The notes beneath the pieces are model-generated. The model was given only the letters and a program-made list of their open reading frames with translations, did not search any database and was not told the origin of the DNA. Of a DNA stretch of 64,000 bases, positions 8,937 to 18,005 are shown one piece after another; position 1 is the stretch's first letter, and every line of letters starts with the position of its first letter. A program made the position numbers and the translations under genes. The stretch lies in contig NZ_CP139487.1 in the NCBI RefSeq assembly GCF_034259205.1, forward strand, positions 2,294,001-2,358,000. Reading direction: 5' to 3'. The DNA comes from Peredibacter starrii. GTDB lineage: Bacteria > Bdellovibrionota > Bacteriovoracia > Bacteriovoracales > Bacteriovoracaceae.

Positions 8937-9691
8937 TCGAAGTAGTTGCAGCTCATGCCGGCATCAACCAGAATCGTTGAAGCGTTGATGCCAGAACTTC
9001 TTTCTGAAAGAAGGAAGCAAACCGTGTTGGCCACTTCCTGAGTCTCGAGGTTTTGTTTTCTAAGAGTCAGCTTTTCAGCATAAAGATAATTATCAATATA
9101 ATCCGGAATCCCGGCCGAGGCAGACGTTTTAAGCGGTCCGGCCCCTACTGCATTCACACGAACTTTTGAAAACTCAGAGAATGATTTCGCAAGGAAGGGA
9201 ACTGTTGCTTCCAGCATCGCTTTAATCGGCCCTAGATAGCCGTATGAAGTGGCCTTGGTGTTTGAAATTGAGATCGTTACGATGCTTGCGTTCTCGGTGA
9301 AAAATTCTTTAAGAGCATTTGAAGCTTCTACCAATGAGAAGCTTGAAATTTGTGAGGCCTGAAGATAGTCTTCGCGTTTAGTTTCATGAAAGGGCCTAAT
9401 CCCTTCCGAGAAATTAGCAAACGCCAATGAGTGAAGGAAGCCATCAAGTTTATCGGTGTGTTTTTTCATCTCAGTTGCTAGTGAGGCAATGTCTTTTTCA
9501 ACGTCACAAACAAACACCGGGGAATCTGGGAAAAGTTTCTTCAAGCTGTCTAACTGTTCAGGTCTTTGAACAGAGAATACACATTTCGCACCGGCCTCAA
9601 TCAGAGTCTTTGCAGAGAAATAAGCAACGCTCTTTTTATTGGCCACACCTGCGATGAAGAAGGTCTTTCCATTTACTCCCAAGAAATCCAT
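8912..9691 (-). CDS. Enoyl-[ACP] reductase, FabI-like SDR
   Basis: A 259-residue short-chain dehydrogenase of the FabI type. The N-terminal cofactor site has the divergent FabI form GVANKKSVAY instead of the usual TGxxxGxG, and the active site has Tyr150 and Lys157 spaced Y-x6-K, which is diagnostic for FabI rather than FabG. It reduces trans-2-enoyl-ACP to acyl-ACP. It is the last gene of the minus-strand operon FAD protein-fabG-fabZ-fabI and starts one base after the fabZ-like stop. It could be the sole housekeeping FabI or a second copy tied to the ole locus; the window cannot tell. The enzyme completes a full elongation cycle with its neighbours and the KAS/ACP pair at the left edge. Confidence 0.85.
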   Translation of the reverse strand: MDFLGVNGKTFFIAGVANKKSVAYFSAKTLIEAGAKCVFSVQRPEQLDSLKKLFPDSPVFVCDVEKDIASLATEMKKHTDKLDGFLHSLAFANFSEGIRPFHETKREDYLQASQISSFSLVEASNALKEFFTENASIVTISISNTKATSYGYLGPIKAMLEATVPFLAKSFSEFSKVRVNAVGAGPLKTSASAGIPDYIDNYLYAEKLTLRKQNLETQEVANTVCFLLSERSSGINASTILVDAGMSCNYFDQSLIKSR

Positions 9692-10126
9692 TTACACGTC
9701 TCCGTTTTCTACTAAAGTTGCCGCGAACTCAATGCTCATCACGGTCTTGCCATTAGATGTAATTTTGCCCTTCATGAATGAAGCATTCGCAAGGGTCTCA
9801 ACGAAATCCACAGTGATCATCAGGAGGTCACCGGGTTTGGCCATGTTTTTAAATTTAGCGTTTTGAATTCGAGAAACAACTGCCGTTTTATTGTTACCAG
9901 CACTCTGACCTTTTAGGGCCATAAGAAGCGCGCCAGTCTGGAAAATCGCCTCACACATTAGTACACCCGGAAATACCGGACGTCCTGGAAAGTGACCACG
10001 GAAGAAGTCTTCTTCGCCAGTTAACTTCTTAGAGGTAGTGATGGAGTCTTCAGATCTTTCAACAATGTTCTCGATGAAAAGAAATGGCTCACGTTGAGGA
10101 ATATTATTTAAGATGGTCTCAAGCAT
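9692..10126 (-). CDS. 3-hydroxyacyl-ACP dehydratase, FabZ-like
   Basis: A 144-residue single hot-dog fold protein. The central helix and active site are visible as GHFPGRPVFPG with catalytic His45 and Glu59 in LMCEAIFQ, which is the FabZ arrangement. It removes water from 3-hydroxyacyl-ACP. The ATG at 10126 is chosen because the hot-dog fold begins there ([19 protein letters not shown]) and it overlaps the fabG stop by 8 bases; the longer reading frame back to 10225 would run inside fabG. The next gene downstream is the FabI-like reductase with no gap. Usual FabZ length is 140-160 residues, so it is full length. Confidence 0.87.
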   Translation of the reverse strand: MLETILNNIPQREPFLFIENIVERSEDSITTSKKLTGEEDFFRGHFPGRPVFPGVLMCEAIFQTGALLMALKGQSAGNNKTAVVSRIQNAKFKNMAKPGDLLMITVDFVETLANASFMKGKITSNGKTVMSIEFAATLVENGDV

Positions 10127-10865
10127 TGAGGCCCCCGGCGATGTCAAGGTTTGTTCCAGTGATGTAGCTTGCTTCGCGGCTCGCGAAGAAGAGAACCGCA
10201 TGGGCCACTTCTTCCACTTTACCAAAGCGCTTCATTGGAACCTGTGACTTATATTCTTTGACCTGATCTTCCGGAAGATCAGCGATGAGTTCAGTCTCAA
10301 TGAATCCCGGACACACGTTATTGATCGTGATGTTACGTTTTGCCACTTCTTTAGAAACAGAGAGTGAAAGAGCGATCTGGCCCGCTTTCGAAGCGGCGTA
10401 GTTCGCCTGGCCCTGAAGACCAAGTTTTCCACCAACTGATGACATATTCACAATTCGGCCATAACGATTTTTCATCATGGCCAGAACGCCGAAACGAGTC
10501 ATGTTGTATGTACCTTTAAGATTGGTATCAAGAACATTGTCCCATTCACTTTCATTCATACTGGCAATGATGTTATCGCGGCGGATGCCGGCGTTATTTA
10601 CCAGTACTTCGAGTGAAGGGAATAGCGTTTCGTATTCTTTAAAAAAGTTTTCAACTTCTCCGCTGTTGGCCACGTTGAATTTTTTTAGAACAAGTTTATC
10701 ACCGTAGAGTGCGTGTTTCTCTTTGAAGTTTCTTGCGGCCTCATCATTTCCTGAATAAGTCGCAACGACTGTTGCACCAGCTTTAAGGAAGGCCTCTGTA
10801 ATACCGCCACCGATACCACGAGTTCCACCTGTTACGATTACGTGCTGACCATTAAACTGATACAT
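10119..10865 (-). CDS. 3-oxoacyl-ACP reductase, FabG-like SDR
   Basis: A 248-residue classical short-chain dehydrogenase. Cofactor site [10 protein letters not shown] (residues 12-21), structural NNAG (90-93), and the catalytic set Ser142/143, Tyr156 and Lys160 (NYAASKAG) are all present; the C terminus [15 protein letters not shown] is the common FabG ending. It reduces 3-ketoacyl-ACP with NADPH. It overlaps the upstream FAD-oxidoreductase gene by 14 bases and the downstream fabZ-like gene by 8, so these genes are translated together. Pairing with FabZ and FabI rather than with fabD/acpP suggests a specialised rather than the housekeeping FabG; this is inference. Confidence 0.88.
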   Translation of the reverse strand: MYQFNGQHVIVTGGTRGIGGGITEAFLKAGATVVATYSGNDEAARNFKEKHALYGDKLVLKKFNVANSGEVENFFKEYETLFPSLEVLVNNAGIRRDNIIASMNESEWDNVLDTNLKGTYNMTRFGVLAMMKNRYGRIVNMSSVGGKLGLQGQANYAASKAGQIALSLSVSKEVAKRNITINNVCPGFIETELIADLPEDQVKEYKSQVPMKRFGKVEEVAHAVLFFASREASYITGTNLDIAGGLNA

Positions 10866-12273
10866 TCTGTGCTCCTAAGTAGCTTTCAATTGCGTTTACC
10901 TGGATGGCGCCGTAGTTTGCGGCCCCTAGCCAACCTGACATGATAATTCCGACTGATCCTGCGTGGAAGAGTCCTGGAATTGTTTTATGTAGATTCATAG
11001 ATACATCAAGACCTTCGAACTTCGTTCCGAATGATGATCCTTTAGGGTGAAGGGTATAGCGCTCAACCGTGACAGGAGTCGCGGCCTCAACCACTTCCAG
11101 TTTTTCTCTGATATCCGGAATGAAGGCCTCGAGACCCTTGATGGTTTCTTCGATCATAAATTCTTTTTCTTTTTCGTATTCTTCTTTTGAGAGCTTCTTC
11201 CAATCCTCATAGTGACAGTTGGTGCTTGAAACAATTGCAATACGAGGACGACGCTCTTCCTGATAATAAACTGAGAAGGTACGTGAGCTTACTTTTAGAT
11301 CAAGGAGTCTTGCTGGTTCGTAAGTAGGGTGAGTAGAAGTGAAAACCAGTTCCCCGATGTATGGAATAGTGGCCCCTTCTTTAAGACCCATATAAACCTG
11401 ACAGCTTGAAGAGTTAAGACGAATTGCCTTCGTCTTCTCAACATAGTCGGCCGGAAAATGTTCTTCGCCAACCAGGTTAAGAACGGTAGAACGAATGTTT
11501 CCGTTCGATAGAACGGCCTTCGCTTTTACCAGTTTTCCATTAACGTACACGCCCTGAGCTTTTCCATTTTCAATCTGGATCTTCTCAACTTTTGTTTGGA
11601 GTTTAATATCAACATTATTTTTTAGGAGCTCTTCCTTCATGCGGTTAATGAGGTGATCTGTACCGCCCGTAAATGTGTAAACACCCTTGCTCATGAAGTT
11701 TGAGAATACGATGCCGTATGTGATGGCCGGATCATCCAGAGTTGAACCGTTAGCGTAAGTGATTGGCTCCATCAGGAACCGAGTCACATCATTTCTGCCT
11801 GGGAAGAACTTTTCAAATAGCTCGCGGTTGGTCATTTGCGAGTTGTCGTAGAAATTCATTTCGGCCAGGTGCTTAAAGAAGGCCTCAACCGTTTCTTTAG
11901 CTACTCCAAATTTTTCCACCATGGTTTCGGTGTAATGCTCTTTGGTAAAGGTCGTTTGAACGTTGAACTGAGGGTTCACGAAGCGAACGTCTTTGAGTTG
12001 CACGATGGAATCAGCAATTTCTTTGTTCCAGTACTTTCGGCAAGATTTGATCATTCCGACCGGGAAACCATGTAGAGAGATATCAAAAACATGATTTCTG
12101 TCATGTCTGTAGAACCAAGTAGCGAAGCCGCCGAGCTTATTATGAGATTCAAGGAGGAGAACTGAATGGCCATGGCGACCTAGGACATTGGCCGCAGTCA
12201 TACCGGCCAGACCAGAACCTATGATGACAACATCATAGTCTTTCGTTATTTCATCACGGACTTTATAAAGCAT
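10852..12273 (-). CDS. Second FAD-dependent oxidoreductase of the CrtI/CrtISO family
   Basis: A 473-residue protein with the dinucleotide-binding motif [15 protein letters not shown] (Gly19, Gly21, Gly24), an acidic strand end ([13 protein letters not shown]) and a C-terminal FAD contact ([14 protein letters not shown], then AANYG). This is the same superfamily as the protein at 844-2244, but the two differ strongly, so this is not a recent duplication. It is the first gene of the operon with fabG, fabZ and fabI, which argues for an acyl-ACP or polyene substrate. Desaturation, isomerisation or saturation are all possible within the family. No carotenoid genes are seen in the window. Confidence 0.83.
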   Translation of the reverse strand: MLYKVRDEITKDYDVVIIGSGLAGMTAANVLGRHGHSVLLLESHNKLGGFATWFYRHDRNHVFDISLHGFPVGMIKSCRKYWNKEIADSIVQLKDVRFVNPQFNVQTTFTKEHYTETMVEKFGVAKETVEAFFKHLAEMNFYDNSQMTNRELFEKFFPGRNDVTRFLMEPITYANGSTLDDPAITYGIVFSNFMSKGVYTFTGGTDHLINRMKEELLKNNVDIKLQTKVEKIQIENGKAQGVYVNGKLVKAKAVLSNGNIRSTVLNLVGEEHFPADYVEKTKAIRLNSSSCQVYMGLKEGATIPYIGELVFTSTHPTYEPARLLDLKVSSRTFSVYYQEERRPRIAIVSSTNCHYEDWKKLSKEEYEKEKEFMIEETIKGLEAFIPDIREKLEVVEAATPVTVERYTLHPKGSSFGTKFEGLDVSMNLHKTIPGLFHAGSVGIIMSGWLGAANYGAIQVNAIESYLGAQNVSV

Positions 12274-12395
12274 GGATCAAAACCTTGCGTTGCGTAAATA
12301 GTAAATCTTCATTCGAAGAAGATTAGACGAATCTCTCGAAAAAGTCATGAAATCCGTTACAATATTAAGGAAGTAAACTCTGAAAAGGTTCGTAC

Positions 12396-14234
12396 ATGTC
12401 TGTTCTACAGTTGATTAAAAAGACTTTTAGTTTTGATGACCGCTCTCTTGCCCTCTACCGTGTGTTGATTGGATTCATCATCATGGCGGATGTGGTTTAT
12501 CGTTTGCCGGATCTCACGAATTTTTACACTGATATCGGTCTAGTCCCAAGAGCACTTTTTATGAATGAAATGGGGATGCCTTGGTCCCTGTCGTTCCACT
12601 TTGCGAATGGAAGTTTTGCTTTTGCGGCCATTATGTTTGGCATCCATTTTCTTTTAGGCCTCATGGTTTTTCTTGGTTACAGGGCCAACTGGGCCATGTT
12701 TGGTGCCTTCGTCATGAATGTTTCCGTTCACAATCGTAACTGGTTAGTGAATAACGGCGGTGATGATGTCCTGCGCGCGATTTTATTCCTATCGATTTGT
12801 TTACCACTTAGTCGGTGTTTCTCAATCGATTCAGCGATGAGAAAGGAAGAAAAGAAAACCACCGAGTTTAATTCCTTCTGGGTTCTGGCGTTTTTCTTTC
12901 AGGTTTTTGCCATCTATTATGTGAGTTACATTTTAAAAGATCATCCGATCTGGCGTAAGGATTTGACCGCTATTTTCTATTCATCTCGTTTGGATATTTT
13001 TGCGACTCCAATTGGAATCTGGTTACGAAATTCTCCACTGCTTGGAAAAATCTCCACCGCTTTTACCATCTACCTGGAGTGGCTGGGGCCCCTTTTACTT
13101 GTTGGATCTTTCTTATTTGGAAGACGCTGGTGGATCGTGAGAACCCTTATTGTAATTCTTTTCTGGGGTCTTCACATTGGTATCTTCTTAACGATGACGA
13201 TTGGTCTTTTCCCATTCATCTGTCTTGCCATGTGGTCAGTTTTCTTACCTGGCCCGCTCTGGGACAAGCTTTCTGACATTTTTAGAAAGCGTGGTTTCGA
13301 TAAGCTCACGATTTACTACGATGGAGAGTGTGGTTTTTGTCAAAAAGGTGCGCGTCTCATTCGAGAGTTCGTCCTTTTTAGATCTGTACCCATTAAGATC
13401 GCCCAGGAAACTCCTGCGATTTATTCTGATATGCAGAAGAACCACTCATGGGTGGTTGTGAATGAAAAAGGCGAGCGCTTCTTCCAGTACAGTGCTTGGC
13501 TTGAGATCATTAGACATTCACCATTGTTTTACTGGAGTGTTGGAATTTTTGCTGTAAAACCCATTTCCACGATTGGCCAGACCATCTATGTTTGGATTTC
13601 AAATCATCGTCCTTTCATGGGCAAAATGACTCAGTTTCTCGAATATAAAACCGAGAAGAAAGAGATCACAACTTTCAAGTGGATCCGTGAAGCATCCGGT
13701 GCTTTCTTTCTTGTTATGCTCATCATGTGGAACCTCACTACGATTAAGAAATGGAACATTAAAGCTCCTTTCTGGCAGGACGTGACTCGTTGGGTGCATC
13801 TTTATCAGGAATGGAACATGTTTGCTCCTTATCCAAAAATGGACAACGTGTGGGTGGAGATTCCGGGGACACTTAGTGATGGAACTGAGATGGATGTTCT
13901 GACTGGGAATAAAGATATTTACAGTATTCGTGACAAAGAATTTTACCGGGCGATCCCGAATGAGCACTGGAGAAAGTTTTATCTGAATCTTTCGGATAGG
14001 ACTGATTATGCTCGCTACTACGGTGGCTATTTATGTCGTCAGTGGAATGATCGCAAGATCCGCTGGAAGAAAAATACGACTCTTAGAAAAATGGAAATCA
14101 TCGTGTTCTCTCAAGCAAACTTAGAAGATGGTGGCAAAGGCGCCATTAATCGAAAGCTTTCTTGGAGACATTGGTGTTTCGATGAAGATTATAAGCGTGA
14201 TAATCAGGGAGCTCTTCCTCCCAAAGGTCCATAA
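12396..14234 (+). CDS. HTTM-domain membrane protein fused to a DCC (DUF393) thiol-disulfide domain
   Basis: A 612-residue protein. Residues 1-290 carry several membrane segments with the HTTM pattern (horizontally transferred transmembrane domain, related to vitamin K gamma-carboxylase), including the SVHNRNWLVNNGGDD stretch. Around residue 303 a DCC domain starts (LTIYYDGECGFCQKGARL), with the DGxCxxC thioredoxin-like site. Further hydrophobic segments around 370-450 and a soluble C-terminal part with many Trp and Arg follow. The start at 12396 has AAAAGG upstream. It is divergent from the FAD/fab operon and ends at a terminator shared with the cyclase gene. The HTTM core's carboxylase activity is not proven for bacterial forms, so the reaction is unknown; redox coupling between the two domains is inference. 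Confidence 0.75.
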   Translation: MSVLQLIKKTFSFDDRSLALYRVLIGFIIMADVVYRLPDLTNFYTDIGLVPRALFMNEMGMPWSLSFHFANGSFAFAAIMFGIHFLLGLMVFLGYRANWAMFGAFVMNVSVHNRNWLVNNGGDDVLRAILFLSICLPLSRCFSIDSAMRKEEKKTTEFNSFWVLAFFFQVFAIYYVSYILKDHPIWRKDLTAIFYSSRLDIFATPIGIWLRNSPLLGKISTAFTIYLEWLGPLLLVGSFLFGRRWWIVRTLIVILFWGLHIGIFLTMTIGLFPFICLAMWSVFLPGPLWDKLSDIFRKRGFDKLTIYYDGECGFCQKGARLIREFVLFRSVPIKIAQETPAIYSDMQKNHSWVVVNEKGERFFQYSAWLEIIRHSPLFYWSVGIFAVKPISTIGQTIYVWISNHRPFMGKMTQFLEYKTEKKEITTFKWIREASGAFFLVMLIMWNLTTIKKWNIKAPFWQDVTRWVHLYQEWNMFAPYPKMDNVWVEIPGTLSDGTEMDVLTGNKDIYSIRDKEFYRAIPNEHWRKFYLNLSDRTDYARYYGGYLCRQWNDRKIRWKKNTTLRKMEIIVFSQANLEDGGKGAINRKLSWRHWCFDEDYKRDNQGALPPKGP

Positions 14235-14242
14235 ATAATAAA

Positions 14243-14270
14243 GCCCTCTTGCGAGGGCCTTATTTATTTT
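14243..14270. terminator. Bidirectional intrinsic terminator
   Basis: GCCCTC (14243-14248), loop TTGC, GAGGGC (14253-14258), followed on the plus strand by CTTATTTATTTTT. The minus strand also gives a T-containing tail (TTTATTATTT). It sits between the convergent HTTM-DCC and adenylate cyclase genes and partly overlaps the end of the latter. Confidence 0.75.
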
Positions 14271-16462
14271 TCTGTCATGGTTGTTACATCAAACATATCA
14301 GTTACTAGTTCGGGATGATCTATATACTTCCGGCAAAGCTCTTTCATCCTTTTACTCGCCTTATCAGTTTCAATCGCCATCGCTAGTTGACTAAAGGTCT
14401 CATGGGCCCCAGTGAAATTCTTCTCCTGAAACTGCTTCCAGGCGGTCAAATAAAAACTTAGGGCCTCAGGATCTTTTGTCATCGGGTGATGAGGGTGAAG
14501 CACTTCGTGGATGGCCACCGGAGTGGTCTTACCTTTCACGATTACTTTATCAATCGGGCGGGTCTTGATGTTAGTGAGATCCAGTCTCTCTAATGTCATA
14601 TCTGAGATAAGGATCTGAGTACCGTAATACTTGCATAGACCTTCAAGACGAGCACCCAGGTTCATATTATCACCCAGAGCTGTGTAAGAGAAAATTCGGT
14701 CTGAACCCATGTTTCCGACTGAACATTCACCGGAGTTGAGACCAATCCCTACGTTGAAAACCGGTCGCCCAAGCTTTTTGAATTCTTCGTTGATGTCAGG
14801 AAGAATGGTAATCATCTTAATCGCGCCTTCGACTGCATACTGGGCGTGGTTGCCAATCTCAAGCGGAGCTCCCCAGATTGCCACAATGGCGTCACCGATA
14901 TATTTATCAAGTGTGCCTTTAGTATCGAACACGATGTCCGTCATTTTTCCCATGTACATGTTAAGGGAATGAGCGAGTTCGGTGGCCGTGAGTCCCTCTG
15001 AAATTTTGGTAAAATCACGAACGTCAGAGAAGAGACAAGTGATGTCCATCTTCGTTCCGCCGACATGAAGCTTGTCCGGATCTTTTAACATCTCATCCAC
15101 AATAGTTGGGGCAACATATCGGGCAAATGTCCCACGAATTTGCTTCTTCTCTTTGTTCGATTCGTAGAAAGCGAGGAATGTGTTCCAGGAATAACAGGCC
15201 ACAAAACAGAAAAAACAGTAGAAAAGTTTTAATTCATATCCTTTTGGCAAAAAGTGATATTGATCAGCGAAATAGGCCCCTGAAACAATTAAGATCACCA
15301 CCAAGGCATCCAAGAATGGATTACCCATTCTCTGAACGAGAAGGAAAATAATCATTCCTGCGACGAGGATGATGAGTGAGTACTTCACTGATTCATTGGA
15401 ATTTTGGAAGAAATACCCGTGAAGAAGCATGTGGGCCATATTCATGTGCGAATAGACTCCGGGCATTTTGGCATCAATTGGTGATGGACGTAAATCGTGG
15501 GCACCAGTTGCTGTTGAACCAATGAAAGCAATTTTGTTATTCAAAATTTCTTTCATCTTAGGATCATCAGGGGACGCGTTGATGAGGTCATAAAGCGAGA
15601 CTTGGGCAAACTGTTCTTCGCCGCCGATGTAGCGAATTTTAGTTTCACCACCGCGGCTGATTTCCATTTTTTTGCCATCGATTTCAAGTTCACCAGTGGC
15701 GTCGGAGAAGATTTTGACCTGGTCCTTTTTATCGGTGTAGGCCTCATAGGCATTGAATGAAAGTGAGCCGTAATAGATGGTGTCAATATTGGCGATGAGC
15801 TGATACTGACGGAAAATTCCGTCGCGATCTTCTTGAGACGAAATATTACCCAGACCCACTTCTGTCGCCACGAGTTCTGGAATAGGGAAAGTGTAACGAC
15901 CAATTTTTTTAGGAGTCATCTCAACGTTTTGGCTGCGAGTGTCCACGGCATCGTTGAGCATCTCCACTGGTGCTTCTGGAAGGAAATCTTCCCCTTCACC
16001 TGCTAGTGTGTAGGCGAGGAAAACGCGACCACCACCAGCTTGAAAATTTTTGATGGATGTTGCAAGGACCGTATCCGGTGAAATATCTCCAACGTTAGGA
16101 GACTTTTCCGGAAACATAATATCCATCGCGATGACCTTTGTGCCAAATGCGCCGAGCTTGTCGATCATTTGAGCATGGTAGGTTCGCGGGATGGGCCACA
16201 TTCCAAGTTTCTGAAGTGAGTAATCGTCAATTTTGACTAAAGCCACTTCCTTACTTCGGAACTTAGGATTGAGCTGAGATTTCATTCGGAAATCATAAAA
16301 ACGATTTTCAAATGAGATGGTGTAATCGAGGAATTTCCCTAAGAGTGTGGTGCTATCAATGTCCCGCACAAAGATTGACCCGAAGATGCAGGCCGTGGCG
16401 AAGAGAAAGATGAGAAACATCCCTAGAGGGCGTAGTGATTTTGTGATAAATTTTATTAGCAT
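14264..16462 (-). CDS. CHASE2-domain class III adenylate/guanylate cyclase
   Basis: A 732-residue membrane sensor cyclase. An N-terminal hydrophobic segment (about 13-33) leads into a periplasmic CHASE2 domain (about 45-345). Three hydrophobic segments (about 360-440) precede the cytoplasmic catalytic domain, which starts near residue 472. Metal-binding aspartates are visible in CLFSDVRDFTKIS and KYIGDAIVAIWG, and the transition-state region is YTALGDNMNLGARLEG. It makes cyclic AMP (or, less likely, cyclic GMP) in response to an extracytoplasmic signal. A TPR-like or helical tail of about 90 residues follows the catalytic domain. Only 20 bases separate its start from the divergent hemF start, so the promoters must overlap each other or the coding ends. 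Confidence 0.88.
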   Translation of the reverse strand: MLIKFITKSLRPLGMFLIFLFATACIFGSIFVRDIDSTTLLGKFLDYTISFENRFYDFRMKSQLNPKFRSKEVALVKIDDYSLQKLGMWPIPRTYHAQMIDKLGAFGTKVIAMDIMFPEKSPNVGDISPDTVLATSIKNFQAGGGRVFLAYTLAGEGEDFLPEAPVEMLNDAVDTRSQNVEMTPKKIGRYTFPIPELVATEVGLGNISSQEDRDGIFRQYQLIANIDTIYYGSLSFNAYEAYTDKKDQVKIFSDATGELEIDGKKMEISRGGETKIRYIGGEEQFAQVSLYDLINASPDDPKMKEILNNKIAFIGSTATGAHDLRPSPIDAKMPGVYSHMNMAHMLLHGYFFQNSNESVKYSLIILVAGMIIFLLVQRMGNPFLDALVVILIVSGAYFADQYHFLPKGYELKLFYCFFCFVACYSWNTFLAFYESNKEKKQIRGTFARYVAPTIVDEMLKDPDKLHVGGTKMDITCLFSDVRDFTKISEGLTATELAHSLNMYMGKMTDIVFDTKGTLDKYIGDAIVAIWGAPLEIGNHAQYAVEGAIKMITILPDINEEFKKLGRPVFNVGIGLNSGECSVGNMGSDRIFSYTALGDNMNLGARLEGLCKYYGTQILISDMTLERLDLTNIKTRPIDKVIVKGKTTPVAIHEVLHPHHPMTKDPEALSFYLTAWKQFQEKNFTGAHETFSQLAMAIETDKASKRMKELCRKYIDHPELVTDMFDVTTMTEK

Positions 16463-16482
16463 ATTTTAATTGTAGGACATTT

Positions 16483-17370
16483 ATGGAACTGGAAGTATTA
16501 AAAAATTCTTTTCACCAACACGTTAGAGATTTACAGGATAGAATCACTCGGGAAATGCAGGCACTGGACCCGCAACTCGTGATGAAAGAAGATCCGTGGA
16601 CTCGTACTGATCACGCTGGTCACCCAGGCGGTGGTGGTATTACCAGAGCTTTCCAAGGTGAGCTTTTTGAGAACGCGGGAGTTAACACCTCATGTGTTCA
16701 TGGAAAAATCGATCCTCAGTTCGCTAAACACCTTCAAGGTTCAGGCGATGAAATGTGGGCCGCAGGGATCTCACTAATCATTCACCCAAAGAATCCTCGT
16801 GTTCCAACTGTTCATGCCAACTTCCGTATGATTCACCAGGGAAATAAATTCTGGTTCGGTGGTGGGGCAGATCTAACTCCATACTACCCGTATGAAGATG
16901 ACTTTACTTACTTCCATGGTATTTGGAAGAAGGCCGCTGGTACTGATTACGAAACGATGAAAAAAACCTGTGATGAGTATTTTAATAACTCTCACCGTGG
17001 TCTTGAGATGCGTGGGATTGGTGGGATTTTCTTCGATCACATGAACTCTGGTAACACTGAAGAAGATGTGAAGAAAGTAAAACATCTTTCTGAGCATTTC
17101 ATTGAATCCTATTTCCCGATTGTTAAAAAACGCATGTCGGAGAACTGGAACGAGGAAGATGAAGATTTCATGCTTCACCGTCGTGGCCGTTATGTTGAAT
17201 TCAACCTGCTTCACGATCGTGGAACACTTTTTGGGTTAAGAACGAATGGGCGAGTGGACTCAATTCTGATTTCGCTTCCGGCCCGCTGTAAGTACTCTTA
17301 CCAGTACAAACCAAAAGTTGGTTCACCACATGAAAAGATGTGGGGCTACTACACGCCAAAGGCCTGGTAG
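16483..17370 (+). CDS. hemF: Oxygen-dependent coproporphyrinogen III oxidase
   Basis: A 295-residue protein matching HemF throughout. Conserved blocks include FGGGADLTPYYP, the RGIGGIFFDHMN stretch, RRGRYVEFNLLHDRGT and the closing SLPARCKYSYQYKP. The usual length is about 300 residues, so the gene is complete. HemF converts coproporphyrinogen III to protoporphyrinogen IX with oxygen in haem synthesis, which indicates an aerobic organism. The ATG at 16483 follows TAGGAC as a weak ribosome site. It is divergent from the cyclase gene and nearly abuts the convergent FHA gene (1 base gap). There is no other haem gene in the window. Confidence 0.95.
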   Translation: MELEVLKNSFHQHVRDLQDRITREMQALDPQLVMKEDPWTRTDHAGHPGGGGITRAFQGELFENAGVNTSCVHGKIDPQFAKHLQGSGDEMWAAGISLIIHPKNPRVPTVHANFRMIHQGNKFWFGGGADLTPYYPYEDDFTYFHGIWKKAAGTDYETMKKTCDEYFNNSHRGLEMRGIGGIFFDHMNSGNTEEDVKKVKHLSEHFIESYFPIVKKRMSENWNEEDEDFMLHRRGRYVEFNLLHDRGTLFGLRTNGRVDSILISLPARCKYSYQYKPKVGSPHEKMWGYYTPKAW

Positions 17371-17371
17371 T

Positions 17372-17743
17372 TTACTTCTTTAATTTTTCGAAAGTTTCGG
17401 CCTGAGACTCTAATTCGATTGCCCCGGTTATGCCTAATTCGGTATGGCCTGGGCGTCTGTAGAAGGCGAGTTTAAATACTCGTGCAATGACGATGTTTTG
17501 TTGAATATTGAGTGGATATTTCTTGTAGGGTTCGATTCTCACATTATCAATATAAACACCGTTTTTACTGCCTTGATCTTGAATGAAGTACTCTTCATCC
17601 TGCGCGTAGATAATGAAATGATCTTTGGAAATTTCATGGTGAGGAACACACCAATCGTTGTGACTTGCCCTGCCGACACTGACCCGGTCCGTTTCGATGA
17701 CGTACTCGAACGTATGCTGGTCATTCATTAGGAAAATCTTCAT
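17372..17743 (-). CDS. Small FHA-domain protein
   Basis: About 123 residues when started at the ATG at 17743. The FHA core is clear: VSVGRASHNDWCVPHHEISKDH (GR and SxxH motifs), then IQDQGSKNGVYIDN (the NG motif). FHA domains bind phosphothreonine peptides and often report to serine/threonine kinases or secretion systems. No membrane segment or signal is seen, so it is cytoplasmic. Alternative in-frame starts are an ATG at 17761 and a TTG at 17770; none has a convincing ribosome site, so the N terminus is uncertain by up to nine residues. It is one of three FHA genes in this window. Confidence 0.75.
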   Translation of the reverse strand: MKIFLMNDQHTFEYVIETDRVSVGRASHNDWCVPHHEISKDHFIIYAQDEEYFIQDQGSKNGVYIDNVRIEPYKKYPLNIQQNIVIARVFKLAFYRRPGHTELGITGAIELESQAETFEKLKK

Positions 17744-17811
17744 ACTTCTTTTACGGATCATAAACACCAAATCTTTAATAGCTTAAGGTAACATTTAGGT
17801 AAATTTATAAA

Positions 17812-18001
17812 CATTCCCTGCTGACTTGAGCGAGATTTACAGGAATTCAATAAATAATAGTCTACAAAGAATTTAACTATCTCCTCGGTAGCATCGCCAG
17901 AAATCCTCAAAGAAGATTAACCCCCATAAAGGAATATCGCTCCAATTGCTTCCGAAGCATAGTAAGGCCTTAAGAAAGCCATCACTTTCAGTAGTTGAAT
18001 G
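17812..18001 (+). ncRNA. Candidate structured RNA, possibly 6S-like
   Basis: This gene-free stretch (17771-18075) can fold into one long rod. CATTC (17812-17816) pairs with GAATG (17997-18001), and CTGCTGA (17818-17824) pairs with TCAGTAG (17988-17994) with one G-U. Further in, CTTGAG (17825-17830) pairs with CTTAAG (17969-17974). An apical arm forms from ACTAT plus CCTCGGTAGC (17876-17892) against GCTTCCGAAG plus ATAGT (17948-17963). Between the stems lies a large asymmetric bubble. A perfect terminator-like hairpin follows at 18006-18035. Length, closing stem, central bubble and the GGCCTTAAG element on the 3' side recall 6S RNA. A TATAAA box at 17806-17811 would start transcription near 17818, which would leave out the outermost five pairs. 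The family call is a hypothesis. Confidence 0.45.
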
Positions 18002-18005
18002 ATAG

